Assembly: GCA_020445565.1 (NCBI GenBank) | Contig: JAGRGI010000017.1 | Span: 1-54,042, forward strand | Length of the DNA stretch: 54,042 nt | From: Chromatiales bacterium | GTDB taxonomy: Bacteria; Pseudomonadota; Gammaproteobacteria; JAGRCI01 | Reading direction: 5' to 3' | In this document: positions 17,275-24,944 of the stretch, piece after piece | Position numbering within the stretch: the stretch's first letter is position 1 | Layout of the letters: every line of letters begins with the position of its first letter | Position numbers and translations under genes: made by a program | The notes under the pieces: model-generated | Database searches by the model: none | The model's input: only the letters and a program-made list of their open reading frames with translations | Told to the model about the DNA's origin: nothing

Positions 17275-18489
17275 ATGATCGATTTTCTTGTTGCGTGGTC
17301 ACTGGCTATCTCCGCCATCCTGGTGGAATCCGGCCCCTACCTGCTGTTGGGCCTGGCCCTTGCCGGCCTGATCAAGGTCTGGATTCCGGAAGAATCGGTG
17401 TACCGGCATCTGGGCGGCAACGATTTTCGCTCGGTGTTCAAGGCCTCGTTGTTCGGCATGCCCCTGCCGCTGTGTTCGTGCTCGGTTATTCCTACCGCCA
17501 CCGCACTCAGACAAAGCGGAGCCTCCAAGGGGGCAACCACCGCCTTTCTGATCTCCACACCGGAGACCGGCGTGGACTCCATCGGAGTGACCTACGCCCT
17601 CATGGACCCGTTGATGACCTTGTTACGGCCGATCGCCGCCCTGGTCACGGCACTCGGAGCGGGCAGCGCGGTCAACTCGCTGGCTAAACGGGGTTGGGAT
17701 CAGAAGCCGACAACCCGATTACCGATACAGCCAGTCGCCGCTTGCAGCGGCTCGTGCTGCGGCGACCACTGTACCGACAACCATGATGACGACCATGACC
17801 ACGAGCATCACTACGGCGAGTCTCGCTGGCTGGCCGGTCTGCGCTACGGCTTCGGCGCCCTGCTGGACGACCTGACGCCCTGGTTCGTGCTCGGGTTCCT
17901 GGTGTCCGGGCTGATCACGGTATGGCTGCCCGCCGATTTTTTTGGTGAAACCCTGCCCACTGGCTGGACCTCCATGGCGCTGATGCTCGTGATCGGGGTT
18001 CCCCTCTACATCTGCGCGACCGCCAGCACGCCGGTTGCTGCGGCCCTGATTGCCAAAGGACTGGATCCAGGCTCGGCCCTGGTGCTGCTGCTGGCCGGGC
18101 CGGCTACCAACATCGCCACCATGCTGGCCGTCCGCGGCGTGCTCGGGCGCCGGGTCTTGTGGGTTTACCTGGTGGCGATAGCCCTGTTCGCCCTGGCATT
18201 CGGGGTACTCACCAACTGGGCCTATGGTTGGCTCGACCTTACGCCCGGTAGCGCGATGGCCACGGAAAGCCACACCGGATACAGCGTGGTGGAGATAGTG
18301 GCCGGAGTGACCTTGAGCCTGCTGCTGCTCACCAGTGCGGTACGCATCCGCCTGGATCGTGGCGTCGCCGCAGCAATTCGGCGTCCGTTTGCGCGCCTGC
18401 GCGTCGACCCCTTGGGGCGCACGGCGTGGATGATCTATGGCGGGCTATTGTTGGCCGTCTGGCTGAGTAGCGCGGGCCTGGGACTGTAG
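17275..18489 (+). CDS. SO_0444-type Cu/Zn efflux permease
   Basis: This 404-residue multi-pass membrane protein belongs to the permease (DUF318/ArsP-like) superfamily. It has two homologous halves: the first with GMPLPLCSCSVIPTA (Cys67, Cys69), the second with IGVPLYICATASTPVAAAL, each followed by a conserved loop (STPETGVDS; GPATNIATM). Between them is a metal-binding loop rich in Cys, His and Asp (CSGSCCGDHC, then DDDHDHEHH). The pattern fits the SO_0444 family implicated in Cu/Zn efflux; the substrate is inferred from that loop. Transcription is convergent with rimI. Confidence 0.87.
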   Translation: MIDFLVAWSLAISAILVESGPYLLLGLALAGLIKVWIPEESVYRHLGGNDFRSVFKASLFGMPLPLCSCSVIPTATALRQSGASKGATTAFLISTPETGVDSIGVTYALMDPLMTLLRPIAALVTALGAGSAVNSLAKRGWDQKPTTRLPIQPVAACSGSCCGDHCTDNHDDDHDHEHHYGESRWLAGLRYGFGALLDDLTPWFVLGFLVSGLITVWLPADFFGETLPTGWTSMALMLVIGVPLYICATASTPVAAALIAKGLDPGSALVLLLAGPATNIATMLAVRGVLGRRVLWVYLVAIALFALAFGVLTNWAYGWLDLTPGSAMATESHTGYSVVEIVAGVTLSLLLLTSAVRIRLDRGVAAAIRRPFARLRVDPLGRTAWMIYGGLLLAVWLSSAGLGL

Positions 18490-18498
18490 CCACCTTGG

Positions 18499-18535
18499 AA
18501 CACATCTGGCTGCAGGGGAAACAGCCAGATGTGTT
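18499..18535. terminator. Hairpin between convergent permease and rimI genes
   Basis: AACACATCTGGCTG (18499-18512) and CAGCCAGATGTGTT (18522-18535) form a perfect 14-bp stem with a 9-nt loop. It fills the 45-nt gap between the two stop codons and its right arm touches the rimI stop. Neither side has a clear T-run, so it may act as a bidirectional barrier or protect mRNA 3' ends rather than as an intrinsic terminator. Confidence 0.65.
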
Positions 18536-19002
18536 CAGTCAAAATCGCGATTGAGGATCAGGGCATCTTCACGGCCGCGCTCGTCGGGATAATAGTTTTT
18601 ACGCAGGCCGACCTCGCGAAATCCGAAGCGACGGTAAAGGCGCAACGCCTGCTTGTTGCTGGGGCGCACCTCCAGGGTGGCCGATACCGCGCCCCGGCGC
18701 TTGCCGATCTCCAGCATGTGACGCAGCATCTGACCGCCGTAGCCCTGATTTTGGGAACCCGATCGCACACACAGATTCAGGATATGGCACTCTTGAACTG
18801 CCACGGACATGACCGAATACGCCTCGATCATATCGTGCATTTCCGCTACCCAGCAGCTGTAACCCACCCGCAGGCAATCGCGAAATATGCCAACGGTCCA
18901 GGGGTGGGCGTAGGCACGCCGTTCGATGCGCATTATTTCATCCAGATCCGCACTGGTCATGGGGCGGAACGACAACGCCTGCGGATTGAGGACGGCAACC
19001 AT
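18535..19002 (-). CDS. rimI: Ribosomal protein S18-alanine N-acetyltransferase
   Basis: RimI acetylates the N-terminus of ribosomal protein S18 and sometimes other proteins. The 155-residue GNAT-fold protein shows FRPMTSADLDEIMRIERRAY, the PWTVGIFRDCL segment, LNLCVRSGSQNQGYGGQML (acetyl-CoA-binding loop) and LEVRPSNKQALRLYRRFGF, all characteristic of RimI. The ATG at 19002 gives the usual length; the open frame continues upstream for 30 codons that look like non-coding sequence. The usual neighbour tsaB is not adjacent. The substrate is inferred from the close family match. Confidence 0.9.
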   Translation of the reverse strand: MVAVLNPQALSFRPMTSADLDEIMRIERRAYAHPWTVGIFRDCLRVGYSCWVAEMHDMIEAYSVMSVAVQECHILNLCVRSGSQNQGYGGQMLRHMLEIGKRRGAVSATLEVRPSNKQALRLYRRFGFREVGLRKNYYPDERGREDALILNRDFD

Positions 19003-19202
19003 AATGTCGTTGGCCTCGCTTACTCGTACATCGAAGGAATCGCTAACGGCGATCCCGGTTTCTAAGCAACGATTCGACCCCTTCCGAACCAAGCGGAAGT
19101 CGCCGTCCAGCTACTGGGAGAAATCCACTCGCTGTCTGGAGTGAATCCCCGACCTCCGCAGATCGCTGTACCGCCGTGCCAAATCGTCGCGTTTCTATTG
19201 AG

Positions 19203-19226
19203 CCCCGATTATACCGATAATCGAGG
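19203..19226. terminator. Hairpin after lysR-type gene
   Basis: CCCCGATTAT and ATAATCGAGG form a 9-of-10 bp stem with a 4-nt loop (19203-19226), 24 nt beyond the lysR stop. It lacks a T-run after the stem in the lysR direction, so it is at best a weak terminator. It lies in the 247-nt gene-free stretch between rimI and lysR, where I see nothing else. Confidence 0.35.
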
Positions 19227-19249
19227 TAAAAACCTTTCCTGCCTCAGCG

Positions 19250-20167
19250 CTACTCGAACAGGCCGGCATCCCAATAGGGCTGCTCGCCGAACTGGCTACG
19301 GAGGTATTCGACCATCACCTTTACCCGTCTCGGCACATAGCGGCGGCTGGGATAGATTGCGTAGGCGTTGACGGCAGGCAGCCGAAAGTTGGTAAGGATA
19401 GCTTGCAAGCGCCCATCGATGATGGCGCGGTAGCCGGCGAAGGTCGGCGTCAAAACGATACCCAAGCCATCCGCGGCGGCGGAAATTAGCGCTTCGCCAT
19501 TGTTCGCACGCAGGTAAACCGGCACTTTCACCGTGATGGACTCGCCACGCTTGTCGACAAAAGTCCAATGATCGGGGTCGGCGAGATTGCTGTACACCAG
19601 CCCCAGATGGCCGCTCAGCTCCTCTGGGCGCTGTGGCGTACCGTTGCGGGCCAGATAGGCGGGGCTGGCGCAGGCCAGAAAGCGGATTGGCGCCAACGGC
19701 CTGGCAACCAGCGTGGAATCGGCAAGCGAGCCGATGCGGACCGCCAGATCAACCCCTTCCTCCACCAGATTGACCTCCCGATCATCCAGGTCCAAATCCA
19801 ATTGCAGATCCGGGTGCTGATGCAAAAAGGCTGTCAGCAAGGGCACCAGATGGGCCAGACCGAAGGACAGTGGCGCTGCCATGCGCATTCTCCCGGCCAG
19901 CCCCTGTTGCTCATCCCCTACCGATTGCTCCGCATCTTCCAGTTCCGCCAGCAGGTCGGAGGCACGGCGATAGAACAATCTCCCCGCCTCGGTCAACGAC
20001 AGACTGCGGGTAGTGCGGCGCAATAACTGCGCACCCAACCGCGCCTCCAGATCCGAAATCCGCCGGCTCAGCACCGATTTGCCGATGTTCAGCCGCTCCG
20101 CCGCGGCGCTGAACTGGCCCGCTTCCACGACGGCAACGAAGGCTTCCAAGGCATCGAAGCGATCCAT
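19250..20167 (-). CDS. LysR-family transcriptional regulator
   Basis: This 305-residue protein has the LysR winged helix-turn-helix at its N-terminus (MDRFDALEAFVAVVEAGQFS, then AERLNIGKSVLSRRISDLEARLG) and an inducer-binding domain after about residue 90. It belongs to the CrgA/AaeR-like subgroup (LRRTTRSLSLTEAG). It is transcribed away from the pirin-cytochrome b561-yceI genes, with 119 nt between start codons. This is the classic divergent layout for a LysR regulator acting on its neighbour, so it probably controls that operon in response to an unknown small molecule. Confidence 0.92.
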   Translation of the reverse strand: MDRFDALEAFVAVVEAGQFSAAAERLNIGKSVLSRRISDLEARLGAQLLRRTTRSLSLTEAGRLFYRRASDLLAELEDAEQSVGDEQQGLAGRMRMAAPLSFGLAHLVPLLTAFLHQHPDLQLDLDLDDREVNLVEEGVDLAVRIGSLADSTLVARPLAPIRFLACASPAYLARNGTPQRPEELSGHLGLVYSNLADPDHWTFVDKRGESITVKVPVYLRANNGEALISAAADGLGIVLTPTFAGYRAIIDGRLQAILTNFRLPAVNAYAIYPSRRYVPRRVKVMVEYLRSQFGEQPYWDAGLFE

Positions 20168-20286
20168 TATTCCCCCTTAGGCAACAGTGTTTTCTCCATA
20201 GCCAACTTTATCTCAATCAAAGCAACGATAGAATGCGATGCAACGTAACGAATATTTCCGTCCCGGCAAGACGGAAGGAGGGCACC

Positions 20287-21129
20287 ATGACGGTTCAAGC
20301 ACATTCGCGAAGAATTCAACGAATCGTGAAAGGCGTGGAGACCTCTGATGGCGCGGGCGTACGCCTGACGCGCATCATCGGCACCCAGGCATTACCGCAA
20401 ATCGATCCGTTCCTGCTGCTGGATCACTTTCATTCGGACAGGCCCGATGACTATATCGCCGGCTTTCCTCCCCATCCCCATCGGGGCTTTGAGACGGTGA
20501 CCTATCTGTTTGCGGGTCGCATGGAACATCAGGACAACGCCGGACACGGCGGCGTCGTGGAGGCCGGCGGCGTGCAGTGGATGACGGCCGGCCGGGGTAT
20601 CGTCCACTCGGAGATGCCGCGCCAGGAAAAGGGCTTGCTGAGCGGTTTTCAGCTATGGGTCAATCTGCCGGCCTCCATGAAAATGACCGCGCCCCGCTAC
20701 CAGGAATTCACGCCCGACCAGGTGCCGCTGGAACGGCACGAGGACGGCACTGAGATTCGGGTCGTCGCCGGCCGCACCGGGCAAGGCACTACCGGCCCGG
20801 TGAAGGACTTGGCAACACCAGCCCTGTATCTGGACATCCGCTTGCCCGCGGGAGTACTGAAACGGCAACCGGTACCAGATGACTGGCAGGGGCTGGTCTA
20901 TGTGCTCGAAGGCAGCGTGGAGATCGCACAGCGCAGCCTGGATGCCGGCCAGTTGGGCGTCCTGGAGCCGCGGGGCGATCTGCTCCTCAAGGGTGTGAAA
21001 GACGCCCGCCTATTGCTGATCGCCGGCCAAGCGCTGCGCGAACCGGTAGCCCGAAGCGGCCCGTTCGTCATGAACAGCGAGCAGGAACTGCGTCAGGCAT
21101 ACCGCGATTTCGGCATGGGGGTCTTTTAG
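20287..21129 (+). CDS. Pirin-family protein
   Basis: This 280-residue bicupin protein has the pirin hallmarks: FLLLDHFHSDRPDDYIAGFPPHPHRGFETVTYLF supplies the metal-binding His residues (PHPHRG), followed by GGVQWMTAGRGIVHSEMP and GFQLWVNLP. Bacterial pirins of this kind have been described as quercetinase-like dioxygenases or redox-sensing regulators; the actual role here is unknown. The ATG at 20287 follows a strong AGGAGGG-type ribosome site (20275-20283). It begins a likely three-gene operon, with the cytochrome b561 gene 2 nt downstream. Confidence 0.92.
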   Translation: MTVQAHSRRIQRIVKGVETSDGAGVRLTRIIGTQALPQIDPFLLLDHFHSDRPDDYIAGFPPHPHRGFETVTYLFAGRMEHQDNAGHGGVVEAGGVQWMTAGRGIVHSEMPRQEKGLLSGFQLWVNLPASMKMTAPRYQEFTPDQVPLERHEDGTEIRVVAGRTGQGTTGPVKDLATPALYLDIRLPAGVLKRQPVPDDWQGLVYVLEGSVEIAQRSLDAGQLGVLEPRGDLLLKGVKDARLLLIAGQALREPVARSGPFVMNSEQELRQAYRDFGMGVF

Positions 21130-21131
21130 CC

Positions 21132-21677
21132 ATGGGTCTGCGAAGCGATTCACGCCGCTACGGTTGGGTCGCCATCGCCCTGCACTGGGCCATGGCGGCC
21201 GCCATCGTCGGTTTGTTCGGACTGGGCTTGTGGATGACGGGACTGGACTACTACAGCCCCTGGTATCAGAAGGCACCCTGGCTGCACAAAAGCGTCGGCA
21301 TACTGGTGTTGCTGGTATTGCTGCTGCGCGTGCTCTGGCGCGTCCTGGACCGACCACCAGCGCCCCTGGGCGAACCGGGATCAGGCATGGTGTATGCCGC
21401 AAGGCTGGCCCACGCAAGTCTTTACCTGCTGATTCTGGCCGTGGCGATCAGCGGTTATTTGATTTCCACCGCCGATGGGCGAGCCATTGAGGTGTTCACC
21501 TGGTTCGACGTACCGGCCACCCTGCACGGCTACGCCAATCAGGAAGACCTGGCCGGCGAGCTACACGAGTGGCTGGCCTGGGGGCTGATAGCACTGTCCG
21601 TCCTGCACGCCCTTGCCGCCCTGAAGCACCATTTCATTGACCGAGACCGAACCCTGATTCGCATGTTCGGCCGTTAA
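21132..21677 (+). CDS. Cytochrome b561-family membrane protein
   Basis: This 181-residue protein has four hydrophobic helices and the His ligands expected for a di-haem b561: WVAIALHWAMAAAIVGLFGLG, WLHKSVGILVLLVLLLRVLW, a third helix LAHASLYLLILAVAISGYLI, and a fourth with ALSVLHALAALKHHFIDRD. It would carry electrons across or within the inner membrane. It lies 2 nt after the pirin gene and 26 nt before yceI, an arrangement often seen for b561-YceI pairs, where the YceI protein may hold a quinone-like partner in the periplasm (inference). Confidence 0.92.
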   Translation: MGLRSDSRRYGWVAIALHWAMAAAIVGLFGLGLWMTGLDYYSPWYQKAPWLHKSVGILVLLVLLLRVLWRVLDRPPAPLGEPGSGMVYAARLAHASLYLLILAVAISGYLISTADGRAIEVFTWFDVPATLHGYANQEDLAGELHEWLAWGLIALSVLHALAALKHHFIDRDRTLIRMFGR

Positions 21678-21703
21678 CTCATCCACAGTAGAGGAACATT
21701 CGC

Positions 21704-22273
21704 ATGAAACGCCTATTAGCCGCCACCCTGCTTTCCCTGGCAGCCGCCCTGCCCGCACAGGCTGCCGAATATCTGATCGACACCGATCACGCCCATGCCT
21801 TCATTCAATTCCGCATCAAACACCTGGGTTACAGCTGGTTGTACGGCCGCTTCAACCGCTTCGAAGGGGAATTCAGCTACAGCGAAAGCGACCCGGCCAA
21901 ATCGAAAGTGACCGTCAGGATCGATCCGGCGAGCGTGGATTCCAACCATGCCGAACGGGACAAGCATTTACGCAGCAAGGACTTTCTGGACGTGGAGCAC
22001 TATCCGGAGGCGGTCTTCCAAAGCACGTCGTTTGAGCAAAATGCAGACGGCGGAGCACTGCTGAAGGGCGAACTGACCCTGCACGGCGTTACCCGGCCGA
22101 TCGAGATCGAAGTACAGCAAATCGGCCATGGACCCGACCCCTGGGGGGGGGAGCGGCGCGGCTTCCACGGTACCACCGTGCTGACCCTGACCGATTACGG
22201 CATCACCAAAAATCTCGGCCCCGCTTCCGCCCAGGTGGAACTGGAATTATCGGTCGAGGGAATCAAGAAATAG
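21704..22273 (+). CDS. yceI: YceI-family periplasmic lipid/isoprenoid-binding protein
   Basis: The 189-residue protein has a signal peptide (MKRLLAATLLSLAAALPAQA, cut before AEYLID) and a lipocalin-like YceI domain: YLIDTDHAHAFIQFRIKHLG, FNRFEGEFSYSESDP, RIDPASVDSNHAERDKHLRS, and a C-terminal LTLTDYGI. YceI homologues bind polyisoprenoid or ubiquinone-like lipids, so it probably partners the adjacent cytochrome b561. It is the last gene of the divergent operon next to lysR. Confidence 0.92.
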   Translation: MKRLLAATLLSLAAALPAQAAEYLIDTDHAHAFIQFRIKHLGYSWLYGRFNRFEGEFSYSESDPAKSKVTVRIDPASVDSNHAERDKHLRSKDFLDVEHYPEAVFQSTSFEQNADGGALLKGELTLHGVTRPIEIEVQQIGHGPDPWGGERRGFHGTTVLTLTDYGITKNLGPASAQVELELSVEGIKK

Positions 22274-22309
22274 TCCTCAGCCAAGCTGCAGGGCTTGCTT
22301 AAACGCCAA

Positions 22310-22332
22310 GGTCGGGGCTCGGAGTCCCGACC
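22310..22332. terminator. Hairpin between convergent yceI and Sel1-repeat genes
   Basis: GGTCGGG (22310-22316) pairs with CCCGACC (22326-22332) across a 9-nt loop in the 84-nt gap between the two convergent stop codons. There is no T-run on either side. A terminator role is plausible from position only. Confidence 0.4.
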
Positions 22333-22357
22333 GGCGGGTATTTCTCCGCGCAGGGCG

Positions 22358-23035
22358 CTAAAGCCTGTGTCCGCCTTCCGGGTCGCTACCTTCCAGGTGA
22401 TCCACATCGACACCCTGACTGCGCATGGCATCCAGAAAGATCGTACGGGCCTCCTGGGCCTGTTCGGCGGTCATCTGCGATCGCAGACCTTCCAGCCCTT
22501 CACGGGCATCCTCACTGCCATTCAGTATGGCCAGGGAAAACCACTGGAATGCACCAATCAGGTCCTGGCGGATCAGTTTGCCCTTCGCCATCAGCTTGCC
22601 GAGCATGTTTTGCGCCGGAGCGAACTGCTGCTCGGCGGCACGCCGATACCAATCCAGCATACGCGTCGGATCGCAGGGAAAGCCGTTTGACCCGACACGG
22701 TACATGGAAGCCACCAGATACTGACTCTCCACCACCCCCGCCTCGGCGGAACGCAGGTACCAGCGCGCGGCGGCCTCGCCGTCCTGTCGGGTGCCATAGC
22801 CATTGGCATACAGCCATCCCAGCACGGCGTAGGCCGGTACATAGCTTTGCCCGGCCGCTCTTGTGAGCCAGTGAACGGCCTGAGAATAGTCCAGCGGAAG
22901 GCCGTCCTGATTGGCGTACATCATTGCCAGACGGTATTGGGCTTCCGCGTTGCCCTTCTCGGCCGCGCCTTGAATAAGGGCGATGATCTCGGGCGAAATC
23001 GAGGCTTCCGCCCTGTTTGGTTCAGATTCGTTCAT
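22358..23035 (-). CDS. Sel1-repeat (TPR-like) protein
   Basis: The 225-residue protein has about four Sel1-like repeats with the usual alternating Ala/Gly and aromatic pattern: AAEKGNAEAQYRLAMMYANQ, AAGQSYVPAYAVLGWLYANG, SAEAGVVESQYLVASMYRVG and AAEQQFAPAQNMLGKLMAKG. No signal peptide is visible, so it is probably cytoplasmic. Sel1 proteins scaffold protein complexes; partners are unknown. The ATG at 23035 is used; a TTG seven codons upstream (23056) is an alternative. Its ribosome site is weak in both cases. Confidence 0.82.
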   Translation of the reverse strand: MNESEPNRAEASISPEIIALIQGAAEKGNAEAQYRLAMMYANQDGLPLDYSQAVHWLTRAAGQSYVPAYAVLGWLYANGYGTRQDGEAAARWYLRSAEAGVVESQYLVASMYRVGSNGFPCDPTRMLDWYRRAAEQQFAPAQNMLGKLMAKGKLIRQDLIGAFQWFSLAILNGSEDAREGLEGLRSQMTAEQAQEARTIFLDAMRSQGVDVDHLEGSDPEGGHRL

Positions 23036-23184
23036 AAGTGACAGATTGTCAGGCAATCACCGGGCATGGTCAAACCACCAACGGCTATCATCAGATACCC
23101 TCATGGTTAAAGAGTGACGCATTCCATGCCGGTCTATAGTTGATTTCAAGCTTTTCACTCCGCAACAAAACCAATCTGATCCCC

Positions 23185-23883
23185 ATGAACGAAGAACAGC
23201 ACCTGGACATTGAGTATTTCACCGACATTCTCTGTATTTGGGCCTATATCGGCCAAGTCCGTGTGGACGAGCTGCTACGAAATTTTCCAGGGCAGTTGCG
23301 CTTTCGGTATCGCTATATTCCCCTGTTCGGGGCGGCCCACGACAAGATCGAGCGCGATTGGAAGGACAAGGGAGGCGCCAAGGGTTACAACGCCTTTCAG
23401 CGGGAAACGGCGGCGCAATGGAAACACATCCACGTTCACCCGGAACTCTGGCTCAATCAGTGTCCGCGTTCCTCCACCGTACCCCACTTGTTTCTCAAGG
23501 CTGTCGATCTGCTCCTGGCCAAGGGCGAGCACGAACATGACGGTGACGGCCATTCTCTGCTCGAAGAAACCATCTGCCGGGTACGCGAGGCGTTTTTCCG
23601 GGATGCACGCAATATCTCGGATTTCGGCACCCTGGATGAGGTAGCGGAGGATCTCAAACTTCCGCATCAAAAGATCCGCAGACTACTGGACACGGGCGAG
23701 GCCCATGCCGCCCTGCACGCGGATAGCGAGGCGTATCACAAATACCAGGTACCCGGCAGCCCGACCTTCATCTTCAACGAAGGACGCCAGCGGCTATATG
23801 GCAATCTCGGCTACCGGATCATTGAAGCCAATGTGAACGAGCTGCTGAAGAACCCGGAGTTCGGGCAGGCCAGTTGGTGTTAG
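23185..23883 (+). CDS. DsbA-family thioredoxin-fold protein, single active-site Cys
   Basis: This 232-residue protein has a DsbA/FrnE-like thioredoxin fold with a helical insert: DIEYFTDILCIWAYIGQVRVD near the N-terminus and a cis-Pro loop (VPGSPTFIFNEGRQRLYGNLGYR) near the C-terminus. The active-site position reads CIWA, with only the first Cys of the usual CxxC. This resembles 2-hydroxychromene-2-carboxylate isomerase or glutathione-transferase-kappa relatives more than a true disulfide oxidase. There is no signal peptide. The ATG at 23185 follows a weak ribosome site. The substrate is unknown. Confidence 0.82.
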   Translation: MNEEQHLDIEYFTDILCIWAYIGQVRVDELLRNFPGQLRFRYRYIPLFGAAHDKIERDWKDKGGAKGYNAFQRETAAQWKHIHVHPELWLNQCPRSSTVPHLFLKAVDLLLAKGEHEHDGDGHSLLEETICRVREAFFRDARNISDFGTLDEVAEDLKLPHQKIRRLLDTGEAHAALHADSEAYHKYQVPGSPTFIFNEGRQRLYGNLGYRIIEANVNELLKNPEFGQASWC

Positions 23884-24033
23884 GGGAAAACGCGCCGGTG
23901 CGCGGTGCGCGGTGTTACGCAGCAAACATTGCGGACGCCAGGAAAGACACTCTTCATTCGGTACACAGCGATGCCCCTTCCCAAGACGGGCTCGATCGAC
24001 AACCCGATCAACGTGGAGGAGCGGCTCCCAGGA

Positions 24034-24942
24034 TCAACGCAGCACGCGAAACGAACGATCATCCTTGGAAAACACCACACCCTCGCGGATAATCTTGTGG
24101 ATCAACAGCTTGGCCTCGGTGATATCGCCCTCGGCGTAGCGCTTGCCGTTCAGAACAACGAAACGCTTGCCCGGATCGGTGGAATAGACATGCGCATCCA
24201 GACGCAGCGGAAGGTATTGTTTTTGCTGAGCGGCATTAAGTTCGAAAACCAGCGGCAGGGAATCGTATTCCGCCGATTCCTTGGCCGGATCCACCACCGC
24301 ATTGTCTACCCTCGTTGGCATTTCAACGGCGGCAGGCGCGCGCTCCACCACCGCGACCTTGGGAAGCCCAGGGGCCGGGGACGACGCATCCAAGGGATGA
24401 TCGGCCACGACCACCTGTCCGCGCGCAGGGGGCTGTTTCTCCTCGACCCGCGGGACAGGCACTGGTTTGGCGGGGATCAGACTGCGTAACGAAGCGGGCT
24501 CTACCCGAGGGGCGCGGGGCACCAGATCACGGAGAATGGGGCGGCTATCATCGGGGTCGGACGGCGAAACCAACGACGGAACAGGCTGGCGCACTCTTGC
24601 GGGCGGTGCTGGCGGCACGGCACGGGGCAAGGGCTCGACGGAAACCGGAGGTTCGGGGCGAATCCTCTGCACCGGCAGGGCGGGTGGCTCCGGTCGAACC
24701 TCTACCACCGGGTGGGAGATCCGCTCCTGCTGTATTGCCTGCAAATCCCGCGAGCCGCCATCCAGACGCCAAATCAACAGAAACACCGCAGCGGTGATCA
24801 CCACCAGGGCAATCAACCAGGCGGAACGGGAAACCGACCGGGAAGACTCCTGCCCGGGTGCATAGATACCACCCAGACTAGCCGGCGTCGCCAGGGCACG
24901 ATCCTGGTCCGCGCGTTTCAAGGCATCGAGTATGAAAGACAC
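24034..24942 (-). CDS. gspB: General secretion pathway protein B (GspB)
   Basis: The 302-residue protein starts with MSFILDALKRADQDR, the conserved GspB/ExeB N-terminus, followed by one transmembrane segment (about 40-60, SAWLIALVVITAAVFLLIWR), a Pro-rich periplasmic linker (about 65-215), and the C-terminal GspB domain (LRLDAHVYSTDPGKRFVVLNGKRYAEGD, IREGVVFS). In Aeromonas ExeA-ExeB helps insert and multimerise the type II secretin. It follows exeA by 2 nt on the same strand, so they are one operon. No other type II secretion gene is in view. Confidence 0.92.
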   Translation of the reverse strand: MSFILDALKRADQDRALATPASLGGIYAPGQESSRSVSRSAWLIALVVITAAVFLLIWRLDGGSRDLQAIQQERISHPVVEVRPEPPALPVQRIRPEPPVSVEPLPRAVPPAPPARVRQPVPSLVSPSDPDDSRPILRDLVPRAPRVEPASLRSLIPAKPVPVPRVEEKQPPARGQVVVADHPLDASSPAPGLPKVAVVERAPAAVEMPTRVDNAVVDPAKESAEYDSLPLVFELNAAQQKQYLPLRLDAHVYSTDPGKRFVVLNGKRYAEGDITEAKLLIHKIIREGVVFSKDDRSFRVLR

Positions 24943-24944
24943 TG

